DNA of 64,000 nt from assembly GCA_007449985.2 (NCBI GenBank), contig VIIQ02000844.1:127001-191000 (forward strand), read 5' to 3'. Position numbers and translations under genes: made by a program. The stretch is from Desmodesmus armatus (lineage: Eukaryota; Chlorophyta; Chlorophyceae; Sphaeropleales; Scenedesmaceae). Of the stretch, positions 44,324-55,501 are shown one piece after another. Every line of letters starts with the position of its first letter. The first letter of the stretch is position 1. The notes beneath the pieces were generated by a model. That model did no database searches. It was not told the origin of the DNA and saw nothing but the letters and a program-made list of their open reading frames with translations.

Positions 44324-46431
44324 GCGATTGCAGCAATGTCAGCACTATCAGCAGCTGTAGGCACCGCACAGTAAAGACAACAGCAGCATTGTCGCAGAGA
44401 CACGGCACAGCAACAGACACATCACCCCCCTTCCTTGCCCGGTGCGCACACACTAGCCGTCCCCACAGGCGCCAGCATCTCCCTGAGTTTGCTGAGGGGC
44501 AGCTGCACGCACTGCCTCTTCTCACCCCTCCCCCCCTGGGGACCCCCCCTCCGCCCCCCGCCCCACACACACCACAAGACAACGCACAGACTAAATAACT
44601 ACGGTCCCTACAGGCGCATCTCTTGAGCTTGCTGAGCCCCCCCCCCCCCCCCCCACACATATGACCCCCCCACCACCACATACAAAACCTCACAATACAC
44701 CAACTCACCGTCCCTCCGGACGCCAGCATCTCCCTAGGGTTGCTGAGGGGCAGCTGCACACACTGCCTCCTTTCAAGCCACCCAACCACCCACCCACATG
44801 CCCCCCCCTCTGCTCACACACAGCTTCCCTCCACCCTCCCCCCCCCCCACCACACCCCCCCCCCCCCACACATACACACACACTCACGCACAAACACACC
44901 AACTCACCGTCCCCACAGGCGCCACCATCGCCCTGAGGTAGTTGAGTGCCCCCCCTTCCCCCCAAACACACACATGTGCCCCCCCCCCTGAACAACCCCC
45001 CCCCCCCCACACACACACACACACACACACCCCGTCCCTCCGGACGCCAGCATCTCCCTTAGGTTGCTGAGTGGCAGCTGCACACACTGCCCTCTCACCC
45101 CCCCCCTACACACCCCAGCACACCCCTCTCCCATCCAGCACCCCCCCCAAAAAAAGACACAACACATCAACTCACCGTCCCCACAGGCGCCAGCATCTCC
45201 CTAAGGTTGCTGAGTGGCAGCTGCACAAACGCCCACTTCTCACCACGCAGCGCATCAGGCAGGGGCTGCAAGGCAGATCGACAGACACACAAGGACAAAA
45301 CAGTGCAGAAAGTCGCAGGAAGTGTGTGTGTGTGGGGGGGGGGGGTGCTGTGAAGAAGTAGGATTCAGCCTGTGGTGTAGGCCAACACTACACTGCATTA
45401 GACAATCGTGAGAGTCCTTTAACCTGAATGTTTAAATTTCAACCACATACATCCTTATGTGTGGCCCCACCAACAATCACGCTGACTCAGCAAAGCACAC
45501 ATCAACACCCACTCAATGCAGGCTGTTCAGGTGATACTACCAATACTACTACTTTACTGGATCAGGGCCTCGCCTGATCGCCCTTTCAGGAGCCAAACAA
45601 GGCTCATAGGGCATAAGCACTCCTCAAAACACTCGCATGTTCAGGTGATACATTACTGATGATGTGACATTACTAAAGATGCGACATTACTAAAGATGTG
45701 CAACTGACAGCCTACATTGAGCATGTGTCGTTGTTTCAGACCGAGTATCCTTGCTATGTTGACGTCATCTGATCACTGCCGGGTCCACAGAGGATGCCGA
45801 TGACGTCCACACAGCAAGGACACTCAGTCCCACACACCGACACAGCAAGTGAGTGTCAATGAAGTCAATATGGCAACGAAACTAGGTACAAAACTAGGTA
45901 CTACCTGTACTTGCTATACAGCCATAAATGCTGAACAAGCATTGCTGGCCAGCACACACCCACACACACTTGATGCAGGTCATAAGCTGATACATTACTG
46001 CTTATGCATCAGCTGTATAACCTGCATCGAGCATGGACTTGTGTGTCAGACAGAGTATCCTTGCTATGTCAACGTCATCGGATCAACTGCGGGGTCCACA
46101 GAGAATGTCGGTGACGTCAACATAGCAAGGATACTGGGTGCAGCCACGCAGCCGACAACATGGGAAGGTTATTCATGCTGTTTACATAAAGTTGAGCCCC
46201 AATTTCTAGATACTTCTTACATGTAAAAGACTCCCAGACAGGCATACACTGTTGTGTGCTGGTCAGCAGAGAGCGTCAAAACAAGCAGGGAGTACTCAAA
46301 ACCTGATCCAATTTTCAAGCACAGCACCCACCTCTGGTGATCCCAGGTCTATGTTGAACATGCTTGCTGCCTTGTCGTTGTAGCGGGGATCTGCCTTGTA
46401 CACATTCTCAAGACGGTCCTCAAGCAGGGCT

Positions 46432-46462
<31 letters not shown>

Positions 46463-47526
46463 GAACAGCAGGCCAATCTGAAAACTTACTGACTGTAAAG
46501 CGATTAGCACCGCTTGCTGCTGCTTTGCAGGTGTGTATGTGTGTGTGTGGGGGGGGGGGGGGCTGCAACAGCTGCTTACATGCCCCCATGCCCTGACAAC
46601 GTACTCAAAACAAACACAAGGCTACCCATTCTGATGTCAACCCTTGCTGCTGCCCGTGCTGAGCAGTTCAGCCCAGTGCTCCCAACCCTGCCCTCACCTA
46701 CATGCAACACCCTCTTCCCCCAACCTGGAAGCCATCCTGCCCACCAGGCACATATCAACACACATGTGAACCCATTACTGCAAACTGCAAACTGCTGCAT
46801 CAGCGAACCACTGCACAGCCACAGCCACTCACTCATGATGCTGAAGCACCTCCTGCTGGGCAGTGGCTTTATCTCCAGGTCATTCAGTGCCCTGCTGATG
46901 ATGGTGGACCAATATGCCCCCCCCCCCCAAAAGCCTTGACATCACTGAAACCATGACAATCCGACGTTCTGCCCCTCACTCATGGTACTGAGCACCTCCG
47001 ATGGGCAGTGCTCCCCCGTAAAACCCTGTACACCCCCCCCCCTTCCCTACCCTGACCCCCTGAACCCTTGCCACACCACTCACTCATGATGCTGAAGCAT
47101 CTCCTGCTAGGCAGTGGCTTTATCTCCAGGTCATTCAGTGCCCTGCTGATGATGGTGGACATGGCATCAAATCCCAGCCCTGAACACTCAAAACCATGAA
47201 ACACCCAACAGTCTGCCCCCTCACTCATTGGTGCTGAGCATCTTCACTGGGCAGTGCTCCCCCCTTGCAACCCTGTCCAACCCCCCTTGCAACCCTGTCC
47301 AACCCCGTTGAACCCCTTCTCCCTACCTTGGCCCCCTAAACCCTCAAATCAAACCCCACTCACTCATGATGCTGAAGCACCTCCTGCTAGGCAGTGGCTT
47401 CATCTCCAGATCATTCAGTGCCCTGCTGATGATGGTGGACATGGCACCACGGAAGAAACGAGCTTTGGTGGGTGCCACTGCACCCGGCTGCTTGAAAACA
47501 GACTCAAGGGCTTTGCGCAACTGCGG

Positions 47527-47564
<38 letters not shown>

Positions 47565-49785
47565 TTGAAAGATGGTACTTGTGATGAGCAACAAAACTGC
47601 AAGAGTCCGGAAGAGAAAGAAACACGCGCATTGGTGGGCGACTGCACCTGGCTGCCTGAACATTGACTCAAGGGCGTTGCCCAGCTGGGGGCAGCAAGCA
47701 GCAGCAAGCAGCAGCAGGTGTGAGGATTGACCACCACCATCAACACTCCACCAGATATAAACAGAAACTCAGCAGCGAGGGGAGGGCTTCACTTCAATCA
47801 GCCCACATACCGAACCAGTTTGTTGTAACCTCTTCCCTACCCGTCTGTTTCCATACCCGTCTGTTTCCGTACCAGTATCTCCCAACCAGTCTCTTCCCGA
47901 CCAGCCAAAACCTCTACGTAACCCCACATACAAAGTGACCCCCACCCCTACCAGCATGCATGCCTTATGTGGGGCATACAGTGCTACATCACACATGCAC
48001 ACGAAACCAAATGTTCTGTCCTGCTGGCCAGCAGGAGGATTTATACTCACAAGATGAAATGCCAACAAAAAGCCAACAAAAGGGTGTGCCAAAAAAGGAA
48101 CCAAGGTCGCAACATGCATTCACATGCTGCTCTCAGCTGCTGCTGTTGCTATCACGCGGTTTGAGCGTCAGTAGGTGGAAGATGTTGACATCAAGGGGCG
48201 ATAGCCCTCAACTAACTATTCATCAGCCGCTCCCAAAACCGCTGCTGCTACTGCAGACACAACAGGAAAAGGTGGCAGCCCACCCGCTACCGCTGCTGCT
48301 GCTGCTGCGCACAACATGACACAAGAAAGCCAGCAACTGCCGCACACAACAGTTTATATGGTATCTAGGCAGCCTGCTGCTTCTTATGCCCTTTGTATGC
48401 CTGCGTTGTGGCCGTAACTGGCACAGGCTTTCTAGTGTCCTAGGTCACTGGTCGCCTGGTGTTGTCTTGCTTGTCTTGCACCAGGGTCGATTTGCTGCTG
48501 GCAGCTTGCTGCTTGGGCAATGAACCTGGCCGGAAACACGTGTAATGATGATGACTAGGCAGCCATTGCCGTCACGATTGCCATGCCTCCTCCGCAAGAT
48601 ACATGCAAGATACAACACAAGATGTATCACAAAGGAACTGCCATTTCAACACAATATGTATCACACAACACAATATGTATCACACAACAACTGTCACATA
48701 GCTGGCAGTGAGTCAGTGCAGCAAGCAAGGCCAGTGCAGCACAGCCTGCCACTCTCCACCTCGTGCACGCTCCCTCATGCGACCAGCATGCGACGAAGGT
48801 GCAAGAGGATGGTGGGTGGGAGGCTGCCGCTGCTTCTGCCTTTGTTGCGTGTGCCGCATGACTTTATTGACGTGGGGTATGCTGCTGATGAACAGTAAGT
48901 AACTGTACCTGATGCCCACCCATACCATTACGTGTGCAACGCCCATGGCCATGGGGCTGCAGCCCTGCTGTGCAAAACTATGACACCCCCCCCCCCCCCC
49001 GCCTGCTGTGCAAATGTCTGATCACCAGCGCCCCAAAGGAACATCAAGAGCCTGGTCCCATCGTATCACCCGCCCTCCATGTGTAGGAGGGTGCAGGTGC
49101 TTTCGTTGCTGCTGTGCCAGAGTCAGGACTGGGTCAACTAAACAATGCAGCACAACCTGAACACAAGCGAAGCAATAAAAAACTTGACGCCCATAGGTAG
49201 ACTGAAACATGGCCTTCTAGCTCGAAAAACGTCGGTTGCAGCGTTTTGGCAAGCTGTCAGCCCACCAGCCTGTAACCTCTCACACGGCGATTATGGAGCG
49301 CACAGACCTCAGACACCCCAAAGCAAGCATCTATCAGCCCGTACATACAAAAAGAATATTTTTAAAACAACCGATCGTCTCCTGCTCACCTCAGCACTGT
49401 TGATTTTGTTGTTGGGGAAGTACTGCGAGTACTCGAAAGAGCGGTCTGGGCTGCATATCAACAGCTCCCACACTTTCTTGCCACGCTCATCCAGCAGCGG
49501 CCTCGAGCAGAAGTCCAGCTCAACGATGTCTGAGTTGGGCAGTGCTGATGGTGATGAGGCCACTGTGCTGCTGCTGCTTGGTGCCGCTGCCTCTGCTGCT
49601 TCCTGCACAGCTGCTGCCTCCGCGCTGCATCTGCAGCTGACCACAGCACGCCTGCTGCTTGCTGCTGCTGCTGGTAACCTGCGGGGTTGCTGCTGCTGAG
49701 GGCGATTGACATAAACTGCTGGGCCAGCTGTGCTGCCTCTGTGCAGCAAACTGCGTTGCAATTGCTGCTGCATGTGCAACATCAT
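42227..49785 (-). CDS. TAB2: TAB2/DUF1092-type chloroplast translation factor
   Basis: TAB2 binds psaB leader RNA and is needed for photosystem I assembly in Chlamydomonas and Arabidopsis (family knowledge). Exons: 49785-49390, 47520-47364, 46429-46332, 45265-45176, 44245-44105, 42459-42227; about 371 residues. The N terminus is a Gln/Ala/Arg-rich chloroplast-type presequence. The conserved order is [90 protein letters not shown] (this complete only in the copies), [34 protein letters not shown]-like [13 protein letters not shown]. Exon 44245-44105 is one G short of its copies (GCGAGGG versus GCGAGGGG), so as written the frame is lost there. Almost every exon has partial copies beside it. The identity is firm; integrity depends on that base. 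Confidence 0.85.
42540..43065 (-). repeat. Three upstream head copies of TAB2 exon 6
   Basis: Each begins after TATAG or CACAG with GTGT(A/C/G)AAGGCAGA and reads [23 protein letters not shown]. Copies end near 42646, 42862 and 43059. The first has TAG at GTGAACTAG and the second TAG at CAGCGTTAG. The most upstream copy is intact through WRPSPDS. The complete exon is 42459-42227. Confidence 0.8.
43220..44000 (-). repeat. Four downstream tail copies of TAB2 exon 5
   Basis: Minus-strand segments reading [20 protein letters not shown], then TNGLEIA and a GT donor with G/GT-rich intron start, end near 43877, 43720, 43465 and 43240. The one ending at 43720 is truncated at its start. None has an acceptor. 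The spacers are poly-C and (CA)n on the plus strand. Confidence 0.8.
44253..44321 (-). repeat. (CTG)23 (sense) at a TAB2 acceptor
   Basis: It runs into CCGCCAG|GGCACCCTGTTTGG, the start of exon 44245-44105. Confidence 0.9.
44455..45100 (-). repeat. Four downstream tail copies of TAB2 exon 4
   Basis: Segments reading QLPLSN(L/P)REMLA followed by a G(T) donor lie near 45030-45090, 44905-44942 (short), 44700-44760 and 44460-44520. They copy the tail and donor GTGAGTTG of exon 45265-45176. Spacers are C-rich on the plus strand. Confidence 0.8.
45743..45825. repeat. Palindromic element, copy 1
   Basis: GAGTATCCTTGCTATGTTGA and the following CGTCATC (45743-45769) pair with 45799-45825 in inverted orientation at 24 of 27 positions. 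The ~29-nt spacer contains GGGTCCACAGAG. Confidence 0.8.
46053..46136. repeat. Palindromic element, copy 2
   Basis: The same arms and the same spacer phrase GGGGTCCACAGAG occur 310 bp further on. The two copies share flanks (GAGCATG and TTGTGTGTCAGAC-like). One arm also occurs near 15095-15130. Together they look like a foldback/MITE-like family inside a TAB2 intron. Confidence 0.75.
46433..46459 (-). repeat. (CTG)9 (sense) at a TAB2 acceptor
   Basis: It runs directly into CTGCAG|CCCTGCTTGAGG, the start of exon 46429-46332. Confidence 0.9.
46825..47255 (-). repeat. Downstream tail copies of TAB2 exon 2
   Basis: [20 protein letters not shown], then CFSIM and a GTGAGTG donor recur near 46830-46910 and 47085-47165. 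Two shorter traces (TGAGCACCTCCGATGGGCAG near 46988, TGAGCATCTTCACTGGGCAG near 47234) are decayed copies. The complete exon is 47520-47364. Confidence 0.8.
47531..47563 (-). repeat. (CTG)11 (sense) near a TAB2 acceptor
   Basis: It is followed by CTCTCCGCAG|TTGCGCAAAGCC. Confidence 0.9.
47630..47695 (-). repeat. Upstream head copy of TAB2 exon 2
   Basis: Minus strand: GCCCCCAG|CTGGGCAACGCCCTTG, reading [15 protein letters not shown], copies the exon head [15 protein letters not shown] with its acceptor. Confidence 0.75.
47700..49389 (-). other. First intron of TAB2
   Basis: About 1.7 kb upstream of the head copy holds no recognised exon. Visible features are a CCGTCTGTTTCC.TACC pair near 47840-47870, an ACACAATATGTATCACACA doublet near 48650-48685, a short plus-strand (CTG)6 near 48288-48308, and a C16 tract near 48987. 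Confidence 0.5.
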
Positions 49786-50064
49786 GTGTTTGTGCTGCTC
49801 AGATGCGTGAAAGAGACGATCGGGGGATGTGACCACAAAAAATCCGCACTTCGCAGGCTGGCAGCTCGAAGAGGCAGATTCAAGAGGCAGATACGTCAAT
49901 ACAGCGCACGCATAGACATGAACCAGGGCCAAAGGTCAAACGCCAGCCTCATGGCGATAATGTTACATTTGTCATATTTGTCAAGGTCCAACTGCCGTGT
50001 CCTGTTTGTTGAAGAGTTCCCTTACGCCGAACGTCTTCTCACACACATTTTCCTTGTCCTCCAT

Positions 50065-52175
50065 TCATTCAGACAACACTGGCAGCAGCCTGCGTGTCAG
50101 CAGGCTGACCACCACCCCACGCCCGTGCTGCCCCTTCCCAGTCAATGCCACATCATCCCCCAGCACCTCCTCAAGCTGCATGCCAACAAAACCTGGGCCA
50201 GCACCAGTGGCCCACAGCCTCCGGGCGAGTGCACCCCATGAAGCAGCCTCTGCAGACCTGGTGGCGGGAAGGGGGGGGGGGCAGGCAGGCAGGCACCAGG
50301 GGGGGGGGAGACGGGAGGGTGTATGTGTATGTGAGTGTGCAGGGCAGCAACAGAGAGGCGTCATAGGAAGGGAAGTTTACACGTCTGCCTGCCACCCACA
50401 TGCATAAAGTGGAGACTGTGGTGGCGGGGGTTCGCAGACTCTCCTTTGATGGTACGGATGGTACGTGAGAGACGAAGACCAGTAGCCATCTGATATGCAG
50501 TGTGCACTCTGTGCTGGGGCAGCAGGACAGGGAGCAAAATCAAGTGGCGCATCAGCCACCAAACAAGCCTACCCCCCCCCCCCCCAAACCGCGTGCACCC
50601 ACCCCTGGAACACCCTTTACAAGACGACATCGTCAGCATCTCAAGTAGTCATCCTGACATGTTGCACCTAGATCCACCTCATGCATATGTCAAAGATAAA
50701 CAGACACAAACACACTCACGCTGCTTCACAGCAGGTAAAGCTATTCCACATAAACATACCGCCGACCCCCTCCCCCTAGACACCCCTCACCCCTAGACAC
50801 CCCTCCCCCTAGACACCCCTCACACACAAATTGACTCACCTGTTAGGCAGTGCTGTCAGCAGTTGGCAGTAGCGCCAGCATGCTGCTGCCTTGAGGCTGG
50901 GGTGAACCACCTGGTGACTGCTGGGACCATCAACCAACCTGCAACAGCAGCACCAGCACCAGTATGGGTGGGTGGTTGGGCGGGCGAGCGGGCGAGGCAA
51001 GTCAGTCTACATGACTGTTTGAGGGCCGAAGTTTGTGCATGTGGGCGGTGAGGTGGTGGTGGTTGTTGGTGGGGCGGGGGTCTGGTGTTGACCAGTCACG
51101 CACCTGTGTGGGTCACCTACCCCCATCAGCTTAGTCACCTCCCTCAGCAGCCCCTCAGCCAGCATGATTACGGCTTGACTTGATATACACGTGTGGTTTT
51201 GTTGTAGGGTGCTGGGCGGGAAAGTTGGCTGGGCTTGGTGTTGGAGAGGTGTCTGCATCACTGCCCCACACTGCAATACAGCCCCCCCCCCCCCCCCCCC
51301 CCCCCCCCGCGCGCACCCCCATATCACCCGCCAAAACAACTGACACACCTGTGTGGGTCACCCACCCCCATCAGCTTGGCGACCTCCCTCAGCAGCCCCT
51401 CAGCCATGATCACTTTTGCACTGCGGCAGTAGCCAGTCGCCAGCAGCAGCAGCACCGGCGCCAGCAGCGCACTGCTGCTGCTGCTGCTGCCGCTGGGTCC
51501 TGCTGCTGCTGCTTCTGCTGCTTTGAGTGCTTCACTCAAAAGCTCCTCCGCTTTGTCCCACTGCTTGGCAGCCATGACCACCTGCAGCATAGGCACCGGT
51601 TGAACATATTGAGCTAGTGAGTTTGGGCCAACGTCTCCAACCATGTAGGTTTGATGCCCCCGATTTCACAGCAAACATGTCTCTCCCCCCCCTCCCCGCA
51701 TAGTTTGCAGCTCCTCCTCAATGACCTTGGCACGTTCGCTGCAGAGCGGCTGACCTCGGCATTGAGGCGCCACAGGGACCAGCCTGCAAGGCAACCCCAG
51801 CGTGTGCCGGCATGCCTGCAAGCAAGCACGCTACGAGCTGAACATCATACCATTGCATTGCAGGAAACAGTGCAAGGTCACCACAGCCACGGCAGACTTA
51901 TGTTGAAGTTACAACACTGCATTACTCATAATGGTGAACGCCCTACCTTATTCAAGAAGGCACTATCGCAGTACAAAGCAGTATGAAGCACCAATATAGT
52001 ATCCCTGTATGTTCAGTGGCAACTTCAGCTGCTATTAGGTTTAGGGTTTAGGGAACCTGAACCCCCCCTAAACCCTAACCCTAAACCCTAAACCCTAAAC
52101 CTATTGACGCACCTGAGCCTGGCCCATAACGATGTCAGCCATCACCTCCTGACGCAGCCGCTCACTCACAAAACC

Positions 52176-52243
<68 letters not shown>

Positions 52244-52734
52244 AGGCTTCCTTGGCTGACTGATAATGCAGCTCCGCTGCAGCCCTGTCTCCCTGTGAGG
52301 GGCCACATGCAGCAAACAATCTGTCAAAGATTGTAACATCAACATACCTACAGTGCAATACACCCACGCCAGCGTCAAACTATGATACATGGATGCATAT
52401 TGATCTCAACTGTTGTGTGTTCAAGAAGAGACCCCTTGTTCGGGCACTGAGCCACCATTCTGGGTGCCAAATCACTCACTCACTCACTCACTCACTCACT
52501 CACTCACTCACTCACTCACGCACTCCTCAACCGCTGACTGACCACTCACCCAGCTGCTCACTCACTCACTCGCCCACTTACCCACCCACCCACCCACGCA
52601 CGCACGCGCACGCACGCATGCACACCCCCCCCCCCCCCCCGTGTGGTGCCCACCTTTGCCAATGCTGCATCTCCAAGAACCTTGTGCGCAACAGCATGAA
52701 GCAACGCCCCACCCTCCTCCTCCTCTCGCTGCTG

Positions 52735-52765
<31 letters not shown>

Positions 52766-54795
52766 GTAGAGAGAGAGCCCACGCTTCATCTATTGCTTGC
52801 GCTGATACTGCATTTGAGACAAGCAGCTGGCTGGCATGCTCTGCCATCAACAGCACCGGCACCAATTTAGAGCAATCTGTTGTTGCTGCAGTTGATGCTG
52901 CATCTTCGTCTCTACTGCCTGCTAAGAATAACCTGCAGGCTTGCAGGCGAGCCAAACCAGCAGACGCTGGGGAGGTTGTGGGCGGAAACGCCTTGGCTGC
53001 TGCTACTGCTGCTGATGCTGCCTCAGCCTGTAGCAAGTACAGCAGGGGATGGGGGGGGACAGCATACAGATGTCAGTGTCAACATAGGGACAATTGTGAG
53101 TGTGGGCGCCGCAGGTGTATCAGCAGAGGGAGTGCATGTAGTTGTGCATGCTGGAATGCGTATGTGCGTGGGGGGTGGGGTGGGGGGTGGGGGGGTGGGG
53201 GGGGTGGGGGGGGGGGGGTGGGGGTGGGGGTGGGGGTGGGGGTGGGGGTGGGGGTGGGGGTGGGGGGGTGGGTGGTGGGGGTGGGGGGGGGGGGGGCAGG
53301 CTTGAAGGCAAGCCCCTCCGTGGTGCCCGCACTACCCGTTGCCCCCCCCCCCCGAACAAACCCACTGGGGTGGGACCCCAGGTCAACCCCCTCTCTCCAT
53401 TTCCGTTCAGCAGCGTCCGCCCCTGACAGAAGCACATGCAAGCCCCCTCTCCCCCCATGCGCGCTCTTTTGCTCACCCCCACCACCACCACCACCACCAC
53501 ACACACACACACACAAATGAACATGTGGACTCTTGAGAGTACAACTGCCTCTACCAGGTGAACACTTTCCTGTACTGACTGGAATCTAACCACACTCTTC
53601 ATGCAGAGCAACGCTGTGAACCTCTACCAATTGCCAATAATGCGCTCCCCGGTTTGCCTATCCTTGTGGGACTATGTTGGTGCCTGATAGAACTGCTTGC
53701 ATGTGACTCGCATGTGCGCTATATGCTAGCTACACGTGTATGCTCCATGTCTGATACACCCCCCCCCCTTCTCACACAGTTGTGTTCAGCAGCGTACGCC
53801 TCCACAGGGCCATGTGCAAGGCCCCCACCACCCGGTTCCTCAGTTCTCCCCCCCCCCTTCATTTCCTCAACACAAATAGACACCCGTACCTGCCCCCCCC
53901 CCCCAAAAAAAAAGCACATCCCCCCCCCCCCCCCCACCACCACCACCACCACCACTCACCCAATCGTGTTCTTCAGCATACGGCTCCAACAGGGCCATGT
54001 GCAGCTACATGCCCCCCCCCCTCCCCAACAAACAACCCGAGTGCTCTCCCCTGCCCCCCCCCCCCTGGCTCACCCAGTTGTGTTCAGCAGCGTACGCCTC
54101 TGACAGGGCCATGTGCAGGCGTCCACTGTCATAGCCTGCATTGGGGTCAGGCTGCATCGACAGGCCAGACCGCAGCACATCAATGGCAGCCTGACCAAAA
54201 CCCTGCAGGAAGATCGGACAGACATGTGGTTATCGATAACTCCACCCAATCATCAGAATCTCACCACACTGGCCACATGCGAAGCTGGTTGCACCCCATG
54301 TCTCCCCCCGCCCCCCAAATCCCACATTCTCAGGATCCATAGCTGACAGCTGCCTTGCTCAATTCAAATGACTGGTAGCAAAGTCACGTGTCAACACACA
54401 CATTCTCTCTGGCACACTCTCTGTAGCACAAGTGCATGCCCCCCCCCCCCCCCCCCCCCCCGCGCACCTCCGTGTGTATGCCGCACCCCCTCCCAGTCAT
54501 TCGAGGACGCAGTTGCCTGTACGCCCATGTTGTCACCACGGCCAACTGCTGCAATATTTGTTCCTCCTCCTTTGCTTCCACCCGCCTTCTTCGCAACAGG
54601 CCTAAGAGACCCCCCCCCCCCCCAAGCAACACTCACATGCAGGTCCTTGTTGACGTACTGCAGCATCTGATCCACCACTCCAGCAGCAGAGGATGCAGAT
54701 CTGATGTATTGCAGCTGTCCTGCAGCTGTGCTGGACCTGCATGCAGCGTAGCTGCTGTGACACATGCGCTGCAGCTGCAGCACTGCCCGACGCAT
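50065..54795 (-). CDS. TPR protein with probable organelle presequence
   Basis: Nine exons close in phase: 54795-54637, 54202-54074, 53027-52809, 52761-52654, 52292-52113, 51581-51349, 50938-50840, 50508-50383, 50257-50065; 481 residues. The N terminus MRRAVLQLQRMCHSSYAACR is basic with no acids, as in mitochondrial presequences. TPR helices follow: MALSEAYAAEHNWAEAASAA, LGDAALAKGDRAAAELHYQS, AAKQWDKAEELLSEALKAAE, AYQMATGLRLSRTIR. Poly-Gln (52735-52761) and poly-Ser (52177-52243, 51470-51493) runs interrupt them. TPRs act as protein-binding scaffolds; partner and pathway cannot be read from sequence. A 47-nt intron (52762-52808) is inferred from frame. A TPR-like relic at about 51700-51783 (WSLWRLNAEVSRSAA, then AKVIEEELQTM in another frame) is left out because it is frameshifted. 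Confidence 0.75.
51120..51180 (-). repeat. Downstream tail copy of a TPR exon
   Basis: AEGLLREVTKLMGVGDPHR with its GTGCGTG donor repeats the end of exon 51581-51349 (AEGLLREVAKLMGVGDPHR). Confidence 0.8.
51279..51308. repeat. C30 homopolymer in TPR intron
   Basis: A run of about 30 C on the plus strand (G on the sense strand) follows the donor of exon 51581-51349 by about 45 nt. Confidence 0.85.
52035..52101. repeat. Head-to-head interstitial telomere repeat
   Basis: TTAGGTTTAGGGTTTAGGG is followed after 9 nt by a C7 run that leads into four CCCTAAA-type units. The G-rich strands converge. It lies inside a TPR intron just below the exon ending at 52113. Confidence 0.9.
52472..52528 (-). 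repeat. Tetranucleotide array (sense GTGA/AGTG)
   Basis: About twelve CACT units on the plus strand read GTGAGTGAGTGAGTGAG on the sense strand, iterating the donor consensus GTGAGT. CCCA/CGCA-type repeats continue at 52572-52620. Confidence 0.85.
53160..53302. repeat. G-rich (GGGGGT)n tract
   Basis: About 140 bp of almost pure G/T, including eight GGGGGT units at 53215-53262, lie in a TPR intron (C-rich on its sense strand). The plus strand fits quadruplex rules. Confidence 0.85.
53395..54012 (-). repeat. Three downstream tail copies of TPR exon 2
   Basis: Copies of the exon 54202-54074 tail (MALSEAYAAEHN) appear near 53958-54005, 53775-53815 and 53402-53440. They are increasingly worn and separated by C-rich (plus strand) spacers. 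Confidence 0.75.
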
Positions 54796-55501
54796 TGGAG
54801 AACCTTTAGGTGTATAGAATTTGGGTGACTGAGTGCTGGCTACTGGATTGGACTTCTGGGTGAACTCTGGAACTTAAACTTTGGTTTGTGGCTGTTGAGG
54901 TGAACGAGCAGTCTCCTGTTGCAGTGCTGGTGGTTGTCGTGCTTGATCTGGTGTGTAGATACTGGGTGCGGTTCCACACAAAGGTGTCCCGATCAAACCA
55001 AAGACTGTCGAGGGTCGGCTTTGTGCCTTCATCGTCCCGATCAGGCTATGTTCCGTCAATTCAGTTTTGTAACGGTGACTGGCGGTCAAGCTTCTGAAAC
55101 AGCAAGGGTGGTCGGGTTCATCCCTGGTTTCATCGTTGTTCTGGCTACTGCTTGGGACAGTGCACAATCTTCCAAGCGCTCTATACCATCCACACCGTGA
55201 ATCGTTCCCAGACGCTACCCAGGCTCATCAGCTGTCTTTCAAAACAGCACTTCCCTAGTTCTGCACCTACAGCCAGCCCAAGCCTCGGACTTGATCAGAC
55301 ACTCGTTATTCAAACCCTCTGAACCCTCTGCCCCTCACGAGGCGGCTTCAGTGCGCTGAACCAGCTGCTGCTGTCTTTGCGCGACAGTTGGGTCCCCACT
55401 CCCAGTCCCTGCCATCACTTTCCGCCTTGAGTAATCACAAGTGATCATCTGCTTACATCAATCGTTCACTCTTGCCCGAAGCAGCAACCATAGCATCACA
55501 G
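54796..55501. other. Divergent intergenic region, TPR and DMT 5' ends
   Basis: The TPR gene starts leftward at 54795 and the DMT gene reads rightward from 55502. The missing first exon and start codon of the DMT gene, and both promoters, should lie here. I see no clear TATA box. Confidence 0.4.

Noticed and set aside
51690..51783. Additional TPR exon (WSLWRLNAEVSRSAA / AKVIEEELQTM)
   Set aside because: It needs two frame changes and has no good donor, whereas joining 52113 directly to 51581 closes in phase and gives continuous TPR sequence.
53120..53611. Long Gly- and Pro-rich reading frames
   Set aside because: They are frames of the (GGGGGT)n tract in a TPR intron.
55441..55501. DMT gene starting at 55441
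   Set aside because: The open frame there begins with GTG, not ATG, right after a TAA; an acceptor at 55501 makes an upstream first exon more likely.
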